A DNA stretch of 64,000 nt. It comes from Lineus longissimus (lineage: Eukaryota > Nemertea > Pilidiophora > Heteronemertea > Lineidae). Both the position numbers and the translations under genes were made by a program. The notes beneath the pieces were generated by a model that was not told the origin of the DNA, did no database searches, and saw nothing but the letters and a program-made list of their open reading frames with translations. Below, piece after piece: positions 47,936 through 59,240 of the stretch; position 1 is the first letter of the stretch, and each line of letters starts with the position of its first letter. The stretch spans positions 11,970,109-12,034,108 of the forward strand of contig NC_088325.1 of the NCBI RefSeq assembly GCF_910592395.1, read 5' to 3'.

Positions 47936-48163
47936 TTAACTCCCCATGGAATTGAGTTTACCATGTTTACTTTGGGAACTTGGTCCAACACTGTCAAATG
48001 CAATTTCCTGCTCGTCGCCAGAACCATTGGGCGATGGATAACACACTTTGGCTGCAGGTCGACCTCGAATCAGGATTGTGGTATGGCCATTGCTGGTTTT
48101 ACTGGACATCAAAGTTATGACCGCTATCAACTTGTCGCTATGGACATGATGGAAAAGAATCAC
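47936..48163 (-). CDS. Candidate exon or C-terminus, unrecognised protein
   Basis: The minus-strand frame of 75 codons reads SSKTSNGHTTILIRGRPAAK, then VCYPSPNGSGDEQEIAFDSV and GPSSQSKHGKL. It is polar and Gly/Ser/Pro/acidic, like an exposed linker or tail, and quite unlike random translation of AT-rich DNA. It contains several CpGs. Possible acceptors are GATGTCCAG (exon from 48111) or further upstream. A GTAAAC donor at 47965-47970 could end an exon at 47971; otherwise the frame ends in TAA at 47936. The plus-strand frame 47963-48451 is its antisense for the first part. Family unknown, and no neighbour exon is established. Confidence 0.35.
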   Translation of the reverse strand: MILFHHVHSDKLIAVITLMSSKTSNGHTTILIRGRPAAKVCYPSPNGSGDEQEIAFDSVGPSSQSKHGKLNSMGS

Positions 48164-48256
48164 GGCGCCATGGTTATAATATTCTTCTTCTGGGGATTTA
48201 TAGTGTCATGGTGGAGTACAAGGTCCCACTTGCTTCTTTGGCAACTGTTGATTCTC

Positions 48257-48390
48257 AGTTTTCTTGCGAAAAAAGCACACCGAAGAAGGCCTTTCTTTAT
48301 AAAAAACTGGTGTTTCATAGTTTTGTCGAGAAAAAGCACACACCAAAGGAGGCCAGGTTTCTTCATACAAAACCCCACTTTCATAGTCTT
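48257..48390. repeat. Tandem repeat, 61-66 bp, two copies
   Basis: AAAA(A)AGCACAC(A)CC...AAGGCC or AGGCCAGG, TTTCTT, AAAAC and TTTCATAG are repeated, with GCACAC at 48275 and 48336 and TTTCATAG at 48313 and 48379. Because the unit is near a multiple of three in part, minus-strand frames show a repeated 20-22 residue motif (48206-48532), but stops and a shifted register argue against coding. Confidence 0.7.
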
Positions 48391-50581
48391 CATGAGCAAT
48401 ATAATTGTTACAGACAAGCTTAAGCTTTGGTGGAGCATTATCATTATCTAGTTCACAAAAAAAGATGGGAAAAAAGAGCTCCGATAATAGGAATTGGCCA
48501 TCTCCCGCGAGGACCATCAAATGCCTCGTCAAGAAAAAAGATGTAGAGCAAAGATTGTAGCCTGGGGATGGACACTTAATTAGCTGACAGCACTTCTAAG
48601 TCCTCTTCTTACATGCAATGTATAGAAGAAGCAGTTTTTGTCCAGCCTTCTTATAGGCATCCTACAGAAAGATTATCTATGGCATAAATGATTTCTCTAA
48701 ACCATTTCTTTCGATCAACGACTGTCCAAGATGACCAGAACAATTCGTCACCATGGAAACAGCAGAAACAAATGACCTTTCTCAAGATGATGAGATATTC
48801 TTCCTCTCATGAGAATTTGAAGGAAAAAGAATATCAATCAACAGGAAGTAGAAGATTGCACTAGCTATACAGGGTGTTTACAAAAGAAGTAATTCCACTG
48901 CTGAAATAAAATGTCCTCAGAGGCTCCATCTCTAGCTTAGGACGAAACCATCAAAGGCTCCACCAGGGGTCCAACCATAGGTTGTGTTTTTGTTTACCTA
49001 TCCGAGGCACTAGGTACAAAACATCTCAGTCTGACATCACATTCTATATCTCACTGGCAATCGAAGTAAGTGAGCTGACAAATGACATAAGTGACATGAT
49101 CAAGTAAAGTATTGAAATTGCTATGTTGGACGGTCTTAAACCTATACTAATGCCATCCGTTCTTGTGAGACAATAAAACTGAAAGTAGCAATGATTTTCA
49201 CTGGTTTACAGCATTTAAAAATTGCCTGGGTTAAAGTTATGAAAATGAAACTGCTTGAAGATATTGCAGTTTCAATCAAGTTCGTTCCAGTTAGTTTTAG
49301 TTTATTTGCAGTCGAATTAATTTCAATTCTTGGCAAAGAAATGAAAAGAAACGTTACGTACCATTAACAAAATGTGCCCCATCTCATGTTTACATTTAGA
49401 AGCCTTTCCTTGATCATAAAGATGACTGAAATGTGTTCCACTTCTCCTTAAAGGTATTGCATTCCAATTAGTTTAAGAGGATTTATCGGTATCAGAAGAT
49501 CTGAAGCATTACATTAAAAACATTTTCCGTTTTCAAAAATACCACTCCAGGTTAGTCAAGAAAGATTAAAATTGGGCACATCTGAGAAATAGATCCAATA
49601 TTTTCGAGTTCTGCCGTAAGTGATTCACCTACCAATTAATTAAGAAGTCTTTCAGCGGAATTTACAATAAAACGTACAACAAACGATTCCCAAACAGTTT
49701 ATTGCTTGATATTAGCAAATTGGAGTAGGATGTGTTATGATGACTCAGCAGATTTGAGTGGCCATTTTGAATCTGAAGGAGTTGGCCTTTGATGTCTGTG
49801 GGAAGCGGATTTTTATTTGTCATCTGTTTGTGAAGAGAAAACGGAAAATTAAAAACATATTGTAAGTATCGAAACCAACATTGCAGCGGGGAAATGATTG
49901 AAAAGAGGTTTTGATTTTAAAAATAAGGAAAACGTGATGAGTCAGCAGTTTTTAAGGCAGGCATGTTCAGTCCAAAGAAGGAAGAAAGCTTTTGATTTCA
50001 TGAGATCGCTATTACTGGTACCAGGATTAGAGCAATTTTGAGAGCTCTGAATTGAAAACATAAGAGTTTTGATTGAGATTTCAACCACTCAACTCAGACA
50101 ACGTCAAGTTCAGATTCTGCACTTTCAGCCAGCGACTGAGAAAGCTTCGGAACTGAAACAGATTTCCCAACTTGGATAAATAGCAAATGACTCAGCAACT
50201 GAGCCAGATTTGCCACTCCCAAAGGATTGAACTAAAGGCTTTGATGCATTTTGAAATAGTTCTAAAGTTAAAGTTGGAGATATTAATGGTAAACATGTAG
50301 AGTGCCTCACAAACTTTATTGAAATCTTGAAGATTCGAGTCTTCCTCTGACAACTTGATGAATCAGTACAAGTTGATTAGCACAAAATCTTAATTTCAGG
50401 CGCTATTTAACACCCCATGAGGGTAGTAATGTAACATCCCATGAGGGCAGTAAGGTAACTTGAACCTGAATCACGAAAATGACACATTTGATAGCTCCAG
50501 GCAGACAGAAATGATGATGCCACCTCATAAACTATAAGGAAATGTTTTACCAGAGGCAATAATTGAACTATCAGTAATTTT
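48391..50581. other. No feature recognised
   Basis: Near 48889 TACAGGGTGTTTACAAAAG resembles one mariner-type end, without a partner. A (G)ATGA(C/G)TCAGCA block recurs at about 49739, 49937 and 50188, perhaps a very decayed array of about 200-250 bp units. No gene supported. Confidence 0.4.
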
Positions 50582-50815
50582 TTAAAGAGTTGACCATAGG
50601 CACCACCATCTGAACTGGCCAGAACTTGAAATCCTACAGCAATTAGAACTCCTTGAAAAACGAACGTAATTCCAATTTCAAGGAGTTGAGCCTGTTCTCT
50701 GGAAAACAAAGAACGGACTCCCACCCGTGCTTGAAAGTGGCATTTTGAAGGAGGTCATATTGCTGTAGGATTTCTAGTTATAGCCACACTTGTGGTGCAT
50801 ATGGTCCACCCTCAA
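50582..50815. mobile_element. Foldback MITE family A, copy 4, about 234 bp
   Basis: Left arm AGAGTTGACCATAGGCACCA, ACTTGAAATCCTACAGCAAT, TTAGAACTCCTTG. Right arm AAGGAGGTCATATTGC, TGTAGGATTTCTAGTTATAG, ATATGGTCCACCCTCAA. The inner hairpin around TTCTCTGGAAAACAAAGAA is also present. The minus frame 50407-50724 crosses it and is not a gene. Confidence 0.85.
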
Positions 50816-50832
50816 CTGGATATTTGTATCAG

Positions 50833-50843
50833 CCCCCCCCCCC
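50833..50843 (+). repeat. C11 homopolymer
   Basis: Run of eleven C just beyond the MITE; prone to length error in assembly. Confidence 0.9.
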
Positions 50844-50899
50844 TCACAAACAACTTCAAAACAGGTCAACATCAGAATCATGCCAGCACCTACATGTAG

Positions 50900-51199
50900 C
50901 TCCTCACTCGCTTACCCTCCATACGTGACCATGGCCTGACATCAGCAATTAGCCAGCTGAAGTGGGCGATTGTTTCCTATGGCATTACTCCTTCCCATGC
51001 GACCAAGTTCCGTGAGCTGTTTCCCCAGTAAGGAAAATTGCGCGACATTGACGCTAATATCTCGATAGATCAATTCAGATGCACTGTGGGATTTCCCTCA
51101 GACACGTTGTCGGAGGTGATGCTACTGTACAGCGGCATCAAGGGATGTGCATGTCACAGTGTATTTTGTAATGTTCCAGCGCAGCACGTGATATTCTGA
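50900..51199 (+). pseudogene. Coding-like segment with one internal stop, unrecognised
   Basis: One forward frame runs 43 codons (50900-51028), meets a single TAA at 51029-51031, and stays open in the same frame for another 55 codons to the TGA at 51197-51199. The first part reads LTSAISQLKWAIVSYGITPS then HATKFRELFPQ; the second reads GKLRDIDANISIDQFRCTVG then FPSDTLSEVMLLYSGIKGC. Both halves look like one folded, soluble protein, and the patch is CpG-rich. Two readings are possible. It may be a pseudogene or dead transposon ORF with one nonsense change. Or it may be a true exon ending at a GTAAGG donor (51027-51032), with the second half open by chance. ACATGTAG before 50900 is a possible acceptor. 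Family not recognised. Confidence 0.4.
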
Positions 51200-52039
51200 A
51201 TTGAATTAGTGCAAATTGCTATAAGAGGTGTTAAAATTCTTGATTTAGTGTAAACATGATAAAGGATCCGTTAATTTAGTCCTCAGTTGCACATAAAGTT
51301 TTAAGTCCATTTAAGACAGAATAGCTGGGCTTTTAAAAAAGGTTATAATCCTCATCTTTGGGCTCTGAAAGAAAGATTACTAACAACAAGAATAGATAAC
51401 GATCATTCTTAATCACATTAACATAGAGAAATTCCCGGTGAGGAAGAGGTTAAGAAGTCTAATTCACTGAATAAATTTCATCATCACGCTTTTAACAGGG
51501 CATTTCTATGCAAGGAGTGACCTCAATTTTAATTTGTTAACTTGTAACTTCAAACAGTGATCAATCATCGGATGAAGTCTAAACCACAACTCCCAATTGC
51601 GACAATGAATCTGAATCGAATACAGAAATGTTCCTGTGGCATTGCATTGATGGATGGAGAATATTTTGATGAAACTTCATGATAATAGAGCCATAAATAT
51701 TTTTTTGATGGAGTTGTGTGTTTTAAAAGGAGACCATTCATTCCACTCTCGTCATTGCTCTCATAGACAGGGGTGAAGAGAATAGAAAACGTCTCTATTG
51801 AGTGTCTTTTTTCTGTTTCAGGACGGAAGTAATCACACCTTCACAGGCAAAAATCAGTTGTACCTGCTGAGCGAGATGAAATAGGAGAGGAACTGAAATG
51901 AAATAAGCGTAAGAAGATAACATAAATCGTAGTTCGTAACAGACTATACAACCAAAACGACTATGAATTTGACATTTCGAGCTTGGGATGGATCTGGTCA
52001 AAGTTCTGTTGTGGTGGCATCATTCCTACTAGCCCAGGC
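51200..52039. other. No feature recognised
   Basis: AT-rich, a 68-codon minus frame (51795-52001) without domain. Confidence 0.4.
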
Positions 52040-52122
52040 TAGAGGGAAATTCCCTTTAGCTCAGTCGGTAGAGTGATGGCCTTATAAGTGAGAGGTCCCG
52101 GTTTCAATCCCCGGTAGGACCT
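52040..52122 (+). mobile_element. tRNA-like SINE head or tRNA pseudogene
   Basis: TTTAGCTCAGTCGGTAGAG is a good A-box and D-arm, and CCCGGTTTCAATCCCCGG forms a T-arm stem but has a damaged B-box (GGTTTCAATCC). The acceptor strands TCCCTT and TAGGACC pair only if one base has been lost. The anticodon arm pairs poorly; the loop CTTATAA would give anticodon TAT by position. It shares TGGCCTT.T.A and AGGTCCCGG with the SINE at 21918. I therefore read it as a relic of that SINE group rather than an active tRNA gene. No SINE tail is visible downstream. Confidence 0.55.
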
Positions 52123-52199
52123 TCATGTTTTTTCTCTGTTACAGTTCCATCTCCTTATTTCCACCTGATAGGTTGGATGTGGTGCCATATGAAAGAAGC

Positions 52200-52610
52200 A
52201 CAGGCAACACACAAGTTGGCAACATTCCTACTTGCATTTCTCAAGAAATGTGTGCAGGACTATTTAACAGATTGTACCAGCATTCAATAGTTTTGGTCCA
52301 AGCTACAAATGTAAGACATGGGTGCAAGACTATTTTTACAATTCCATACCAGCAATGCATTCAATAGTTTTTGTCCAAGCTACAATGTTAGTCATGTAAG
52401 TTGAGGCAATGAGAAGAACAAACACATTTTGAAGAATACTAATAAAACAAATAGAATTCTTATACGAAATGTACATTATTCTTAGTCCAAGCTAAGCTGA
52501 GCAAGCAAGAAGAACTAACACTTCCGGAGAATACCACTACAACATGTAGAGATCCCATACAAAATGTACATACTTTTCAGTCCAAGCTAAGCTGAGCAAG
52601 CTGGATTACC
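52200..52610. repeat. Degenerate tandem repeat, 77-122 bp unit, four copies
   Basis: GTCCAAGCTA recurs at 52296, 52373, 52495 and 52580. The first two are preceded by TTCAATAGTTTT and the last two by AAATGTACAT and followed by AGCTGAGCAAGC. So the array consists of two related pairs. Confidence 0.65.
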
Positions 52611-53244
52611 AACCCGTAAGGAAGATATCACACACAATCTAATTTTCATTGATTTTTTCTTTTTTATTTCTCAACAAACTGGATTATTATGATTTAGAGA
52701 CCAGCAGGGAAACATAACCACAAATTATTGAAACATAATCCATTGGATACCGTTGAGATAATTCTTTCATGGCGAGATTTTAACCACAAGATTTCGGGAT
52801 TACAAATCTCAAAAGAGTAATAGAAGTGGTAAATAAAATACTGATTCATTGCCTGTTGTTTGGTTCTGTAATGTTGCCGATACATTTCTACCCAAGACGT
52901 GAGAGAAAAATAATGCCAGCATTATGTGGTGATTGGGTTCACAGTATTGCTTTTCAATTTTTTTCTAAGCCAGCAAAACCATTCGCATTTTACCTCACGA
53001 TCTACGAGATATGCCTCAAAAGAGCAAAAGAAGCTATTTATAATGAATAAAATGTCGCGATTAACTGCTTGCTGTTAAAAAGATAATGTTGAGCTCAGAA
53101 ATGTTGCAGATAATTTGCTGTGTGAAGCAAAAACAATGCAAGCATTATGGTTTGGTGCTTGATCATGTTGAAGTTCAAAGGGTGTTACAGCTCCAGCCAA
53201 AGCCAGCTGCAGTCAACACGATACATTTGCATTGCAGTAGTCAA
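52611..53244. other. No feature recognised
   Basis: A minus frame (52694-52885) and a plus frame (52826-53050) without domains. Confidence 0.4.
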
Positions 53245-53675
53245 TAGTCGTACTTTCACATATCAAATCCCCGTGTCTTTTGTGCTTACACCTATGAATT
53301 GCCGTGTCTAAATAAACCCGTGTGTCAAATCCCCATGTCTATTAGCCCCATCGAGCTCGATGGGGCTAATCAGGGGCTAATTTAAACCCGTGTTCAACAC
53401 GAGTTTTTTGATAGGTGGAATCTGAATAGACACGGCAATTGCAAGTTCTAAGATCTGGCGACAGATGGCGCGGTGTAGTTGACTCGGTATTGCGCCCCCT
53501 CCAACGGGAAAGAAACACAGGAGAGCTCCCTACCTACAGCGCACCTGTCGCCGGGGCTATTAACCATTATCTAACACAACTGATAGGTGTAAGTGCGCCG
53601 TGGGTTTTTTAACACACGGCGAAGACACGGGTCTTGAAAAAACACGGGGTTTTATGATAGGTGGAACTACGACTA
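53245..53675. mobile_element. Non-autonomous DNA transposon with nested inverted ends, 431 bp
   Basis: The left end TAGTCGTACTTTCACATATC and the right end (reverse complement TAGTCGTAGTTCCACCTATC) agree at 17 of 20 positions, and the match goes on through CCCCGTGT. If the outer TA is a duplicated target, the element itself starts GTCGTA. Inside lies a second, similar pair: TTACACCTATGAATTGCCGTGTC near 53287-53310 pairs with GACACGGCAATT near 53429, and GATAGGTGGAA occurs both at the right end and near 53412. A perfect 30 bp palindrome sits at 53341-53370. There is no coding capacity. It looks like one element inserted in or duplicated within a relative. Confidence 0.75.
53341..53370. repeat. 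Perfect 30 bp palindrome
   Basis: ATTAGCCCCATCGAG followed at once by its exact reverse complement CTCGATGGGGCTAAT, with no loop. It lies within the inner part of the 431 bp element. Confidence 0.95.
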
Positions 53676-56600
53676 ATGTCTGAAAAAGTTCTTCCTCAAG
53701 AAGAATTGCAAAGCCATTTCCTTTGTTTACTATCACCACGCCAAAGCCAATCAACCACCAGCAAAGTAGATGGCTCGCAATCAATTAACCAGACCAATTA
53801 GCCCGATGTTTAACGAGTCCTCATTAAGCTGAAACTGGAATAGCGGCACACGATTAGTTTGCCAAGCTCCTTGGGAAAATTGTGAATCGAGCTGGTTATT
53901 AATCCTTTGAAGACTGTCCATGTTGTTTTTGATAACGGGAGATGAATTCCAGCGCAGAAGACGAGCACTTGGCCAATAACTGTGTCTTCAATATCTTTGG
54001 AGAGTTGGGCGATATAGGTTGTTTGTGTTACAAACTTTTTGAATAGTTTACGTATTTTTATCATCAACTGATCAATCACTTCTTTGACCATACATGTACT
54101 GTACATGGCGAATGTGTACTGCAGCTGTAACAATCAAAGACAATCCACAGTCGCAATCAGTCCTTTATTGTCATTTTGGTCACCTGGCCTTTTCGTAAGC
54201 CTGTTGCCTTTGGTTGTGGAGTTGTCGCACTATATGGAGCACAGGTCCAACCTGGCTGGGGTCAGTAAGCATGGTAGCAATAGCCAGGCACTGCCACTAT
54301 GGGTTGGCTGAGGTTTGAAGGCTAACAAGCCTGTCACAGCGAAGTCTAGCTAGGGCCTTCCGAGTGGGTGTGTCAGGCTTCACATATAAGACATGAGCCA
54401 ATATTGACCACTTTTGTTTCACAGCCTTTAACATGTTAAGGAATGCTTCTTTGCTGCACAGTGGCATAAATCTTACTGTGCTTGGAACCTAACTTTTTAA
54501 TGCCACACAGATGCTACCAAGGACACATGTGATTTTATCTTGCAGTAAAATATTTCCAATACTGAAGATCAAAGTGATCTCATCTCAATTTTCACTCTAA
54601 AATTTAAATCTTCCGGCAACATATCATCCATCACATCAGACACCTTTCCCAATAGGATTTCCAGTGCACAGCAACCATATAATGGATTACCAGAACCTGG
54701 ATGACAAATGATGAGCTACTATGAAGAGACACTAGTGGAATGTGGTCCAGTGTAAAGGCTGGGGCTTGTGATCAAACCTTGTGACTTCAGGCTAACTTTC
54801 CTTAATCATGTTGATTGCCACTGGCTCTAAAAGAAATGGCCACGTTCATTTTGGTTGGTACCTGAATGAGGTCTAACTTATTACTAAGAGGCACCAACAA
54901 TGAAGCAATGCTGTCTTCTGCAGGTGATCTCTAACTTACAATTTGTTCCTGTCTCATCCTCACCTTCCTGATAAAAAATTGGGTCTTATGGATCATCGAC
55001 ATTTATAGTTTCTGACACGTCCTGAGGTTTCAATGAACCATTCCCCCAACAGTGTCAGAATACGTTTTGATGTCAACATGTTAGAAACATGCCCAGGAAC
55101 ACGTGTGAAGTATGAGCATGTAGAAGGAGAAGTGTCTAGACACTAGTTTCATACATGACTAAATCTTGTCCAATACCCCTGTCTGCCAATATTAGTCGCA
55201 CTGTAAATCACCCTGTCAAATCACCCAATTTGCTTGTTTGGCAGTATCTGTGTCACATTTTGAAATGTGGGCTATTTGAGGAACTTAATCAATGCTTTAT
55301 GATTAAGAAATGATCCACAGTAGTCAATCATTGCAAGATGGCTCTCCAAAAGCCCTTTTTACATTTTAACCCCTGAAAGACGCTGCAACAAAATCTTATT
55401 TTGTAAAAGCAAACATCACTGGTAAGGTTTCTTTTCTAAGATTTGAAGTCCCAAAGCTGGGTAGTGCTGAAATGCTGATGAGCTGAAATCTTTAGCGAAT
55501 ATAAAGAAATAACATCTAAGCTATTGTTGGTATATGTAAGTCAAAAAGCTTATCATTAGCAGTGTAACACCATTGAAAACAGATGTACATACTAGTAACA
55601 GATCATAATCTAACAAATGACCTCCTCCAGGATTGGTTACACCATATCACAAACAGAAGAAGAAAAACGCTTCATTTGAAATTCATCGGTTGGTCCCGAG
55701 AGGTTGCTGTATTTTTCAATTATTAATACTTGTTGTGTTTCCATAGAAACCAGGGATGAGACATACTTGTATGTTATCTGATTACTTGTTGCATTGTCTT
55801 GAAACGTTTATTCAATAATCGCAGTGTTAACTAGCTGCACCTTTGTTTAGTGAAAAGACTAAACTTGATACAAGTATTTTTGTGTGGTTTGGTCAAGAGA
55901 TGGAAGTGTGGTAATGTAGTTTTTTATGTCGTATGGTAGCCAGAGGCGAGTGATATTTGAATGTTTGTTGTCTGTTCTTGGTACACAACATAGCCAATGG
56001 GAAAAAGGAAGAAGGCAATGTTCTCTGGTTACGACATTCAAACCTCCTCAAACCTGCAATTGGCACTTCCTTTCAAAGGTCTATATGCACATTACGAATC
56101 CAATTTCATCTTGAAATGTTCAACTTAAAGACGCAAGCAAGATCCCGAACCAATTAAAATGGATTTTAAATGAAATCTGAGACCTTAGTTCAATGGTTGG
56201 CAGATTACTTGACGTTTGAGTTAGTATTGAGTGATTCATCTCAAGGCAATGGTACACTTGATACTCCTTTGATGACATGGTGATGGAATCTTTCAATAGA
56301 GTCACCAAACCCAGTTTGCCTTGAAAGAAAATTGCAGCTGCAGAGATGAAACACAGTATGGTACAAGAACTGAAACTCAAAGTGAAAACCATACACTTTC
56401 TTCATCTTCTAACGCTGCCGGGCCAATCTGACTGAGCATGTTGAGGATGGGGTGGATTCTATGTGGCCCTGGTTCTATTAAAGTAGAACAGTAGAAACTA
56501 AGGTAGAAGTAAAACTGGATACTATTCTGGTTTTTCAATTATAACTTCGCTTCCTTTCTCATTTTAGGCAAAAAGCAATCATCAGACCAAATACAATCAG

Positions 56601-59139
56601 GTTATTTGTTAGCACCAACATTTCAACATAGCCAGCCAGGTTCTTGATAATCAATTTCAATGGACAGCCGAGCCATGTCAAAGGTGGCACACCTGTCCAG
56701 ATGTGCTCATCCTTTTATCGATCTGATGTTCGCCATTCAAAAATCCACAGGTGCCAAGTCGACTTAAAGGATTCAAGCCATTGTCATACAAATCTACGTC
56801 AGAGTTATTGCCTAATTGTCCACTTCAGCTGAGGAAACACACCCCTTGAAATGCTAAGTGTGCGTATATCAAAACACCTGGTGAAATATATTTTTACTAC
56901 AATGGGTACCAGTCTACACCTGCTCCTCCCGGTTATATATTATTATCTTGGTTTGTGTGTGATTTAAAACATTACATCTACCCTAACTCTCATAGTCCAG
57001 GCTGAATAAGACGCATTCAGCTGGCAAACTCTTTTTGATAAGTGTAACTTGCTCACACAACAACAAGCTTCTCAGTGGGCTAAAAAGTTTAAAAGGGAAA
57101 AGCTGCTGCTGGTGTCAATACTATTTTGGATTACTATCATCCCAGTGTCCATGCGTTGACTGGATGTGACTTTCGTTCCTGCACAATCCGTATGAGGGGC
57201 TTTAGCCAAGGATGAAGAACCCCACTCTTGCCAAAATATCAAATCTACCCTGTGAGTTGATAATGATGTACTGTGCCGTGTCATGGCTACGGCGTCCTCA
57301 TATATGCACTTGATGAAGCAGTTACTAAGCTGGAGTGGCAACCGCTGCAATTTAACAGAATAGGAATGTTCGGATCGAGTAATGTTCAAGAGCGATACTT
57401 GTATTTTCGGTCAAACTTGTTGACAATAAACAGGCATGTGGCCTTACACTTGTTGTAGCAAAGCAATCCGTTACTGGTAACTCTATCAGGTGTGTGAGTA
57501 CTCTAGCCATTATGCATGTGACAAAGCAGTGGTGCAGCAACACGAAAACGTATAAAATCACTTCTGGAACAAAACTCACTCACAGAGCATCAAAGTTCAA
57601 AAGAAAAAACATACCTCAATGCTCGATTTCATTTTTGATAGAGTTACATTCAATGCCGATATTCAGGTCAGGTTACAATTTTCCATTAAAAAACCAAACA
57701 ATGATTCAAAGGTTGAGATTAAAAGAAATCTACCTGAAATATGAAAAAGCAGCACTAACAACTGCCTACTGTGGATGTACTCTTAGTGAATGGGGTAGTG
57801 AATAGTCAATTTCTGTAAAGAAAGCACTGCCTGAACCCCTCCCAAGACAAGAAGCTATTACAGAACGCACTTTAACAGTGTTTCATATTACCGCCTAGTA
57901 TATTACCCATCAGTCTATCTCTTATATCACACATCATCATGAGTTATTGTTTTCTCGCAATTTGGCCTGATGTTGAGGATGCTTACTAATGATGTCAATG
58001 ATATACATTTTGGTACGTAAGCCACCTTTAAACACAACAGGGAGCCAAAACATGATAAATTGGCATGAAACAAACCTCTAAATTGCTAAGAACTCAGACA
58101 ATATACCATGTCATTGTTGACAATTGAAAGTTTTGGGCTATACATCTTCTATGTCTCCGAAGGGACATTATATCTGCTACTCAAAAGATCGTAAAGTTTG
58201 TCTGCAAGTCAATTTCTGTTTGCTTGGGGGGTTTCTAATGGGTTCATTTATCATGAAAACGGCTGGATTTGACTCAATTGATAAATTGGATGACCTTAAG
58301 TCGACATGAGGTACACTCGGCAAGGATGGAACCGGAAGTCTGTCGCATTCCTCATCTATGCTTCAACTTGATATCAGCTTGTTATGGACTTGTTTTCACT
58401 AAATCAACATCTTTTTGTCTGAGTATTCGATTACAAAATAGTTAATCCTTAGTGAGAGTTGTCATGGCTAAAGTGCTAAGGAGATCAGGAAGAATTCCCA
58501 TTTTCTAATTGTTAATAATTGCTCTTCATACCGTCTTAGTAACCTGGTAACAGCCTAGGTCCAAGATCTTTTCAACAGGCTGATCAAACATGGCGAAGTC
58601 CCAATTCTACCTAGACCATGCACTGCAGAGTTTGCCACAGGAGTTATCATCAATGAGAGGGCAAGAAAATATGGGATTATCTGCCATTCCGAGAGCAGAC
58701 ATAATTTATCACACATGTAGAACACCACGTCTCAGACATCACCCTCTTTTCAGATAACACCATGACCACGCCAAACATCGCAATAGAAGGAGAGTTATTT
58801 ATGATAGGCCATGAAAATTCATGAAGGTTTGGTCTTCTTACAGCCATGTCAGGGCACCCAGACTCAATCCAACTGACAGGAATAGAGTGGCAGCTTTTTC
58901 CAGCCTCGCAGACAATGAATTAATTAGTGTTATCTTCCATGGCTTCTTCGAGTCGAGAGATCGTTTACCAATGTAGATGGATATTAACCCCTTGACTACG
59001 AGACCTTCCTCATCATTATTTTGTTGGCTACTGCTTTCTATGGCGTCAATTGCAGCAATGATGTAACATCATGCATTTTGTTATGTGTCGAGAGTACACT
59101 GCGTCATGTCACCATCAGACCAGACTTGCCCAAGGCTGG
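53676..59139. other. No confident gene
   Basis: Frames of 60-107 codons at 53810-54133 (minus), 54084-54311, 55926-56157, 56120-56392 (minus), 57072-57389 (minus), 57273-57458 and 57494-57805 were read; none has a recognisable domain. No array or inverted end was noticed in these 5.5 kb. Confidence 0.4.
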
Positions 59140-59240
59140 ACAAGGCCGTCTGAGTGCCACAGCACAAGCATCATCCAGCGCCTGTCACCTCTGAGATCAC
59201 AAGTTTGATTCCTGGTCTCTCCGGGTACACTCATGTGACA
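59140..59240 (+). mobile_element. Possible third tRNA-derived SINE head
   Basis: CCAGCGCCTGTCACCTCTGAG then ATCACAAGTTTGATTCCTGG resembles the anticodon-to-T-arm part of a tRNA, with AGTTTGATTCC in B-box position. CTCCGGGTACACTCATGTG follows. The A-box is not clear and no tail is visible, so this is weak. Confidence 0.3.

Noticed and set aside
48206-48532. Minus-strand frame with a repeated 20-22 residue motif
   Set aside because: The repeat is the DNA-level 61-66 bp duplication; the two units are not the same length, so the register shifts between copies.
48889-48910. TACAGGGTGTTTACAAAAG as a mariner-type left end
   Set aside because: No matching right end within 2 kb; one-sided match is too short.
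52045-52120. Functional tRNA-Ile(TAT) gene
   Set aside because: Acceptor stem needs a deleted base restored, the anticodon stem pairs poorly and the B-box is damaged; a SINE relic fits better.
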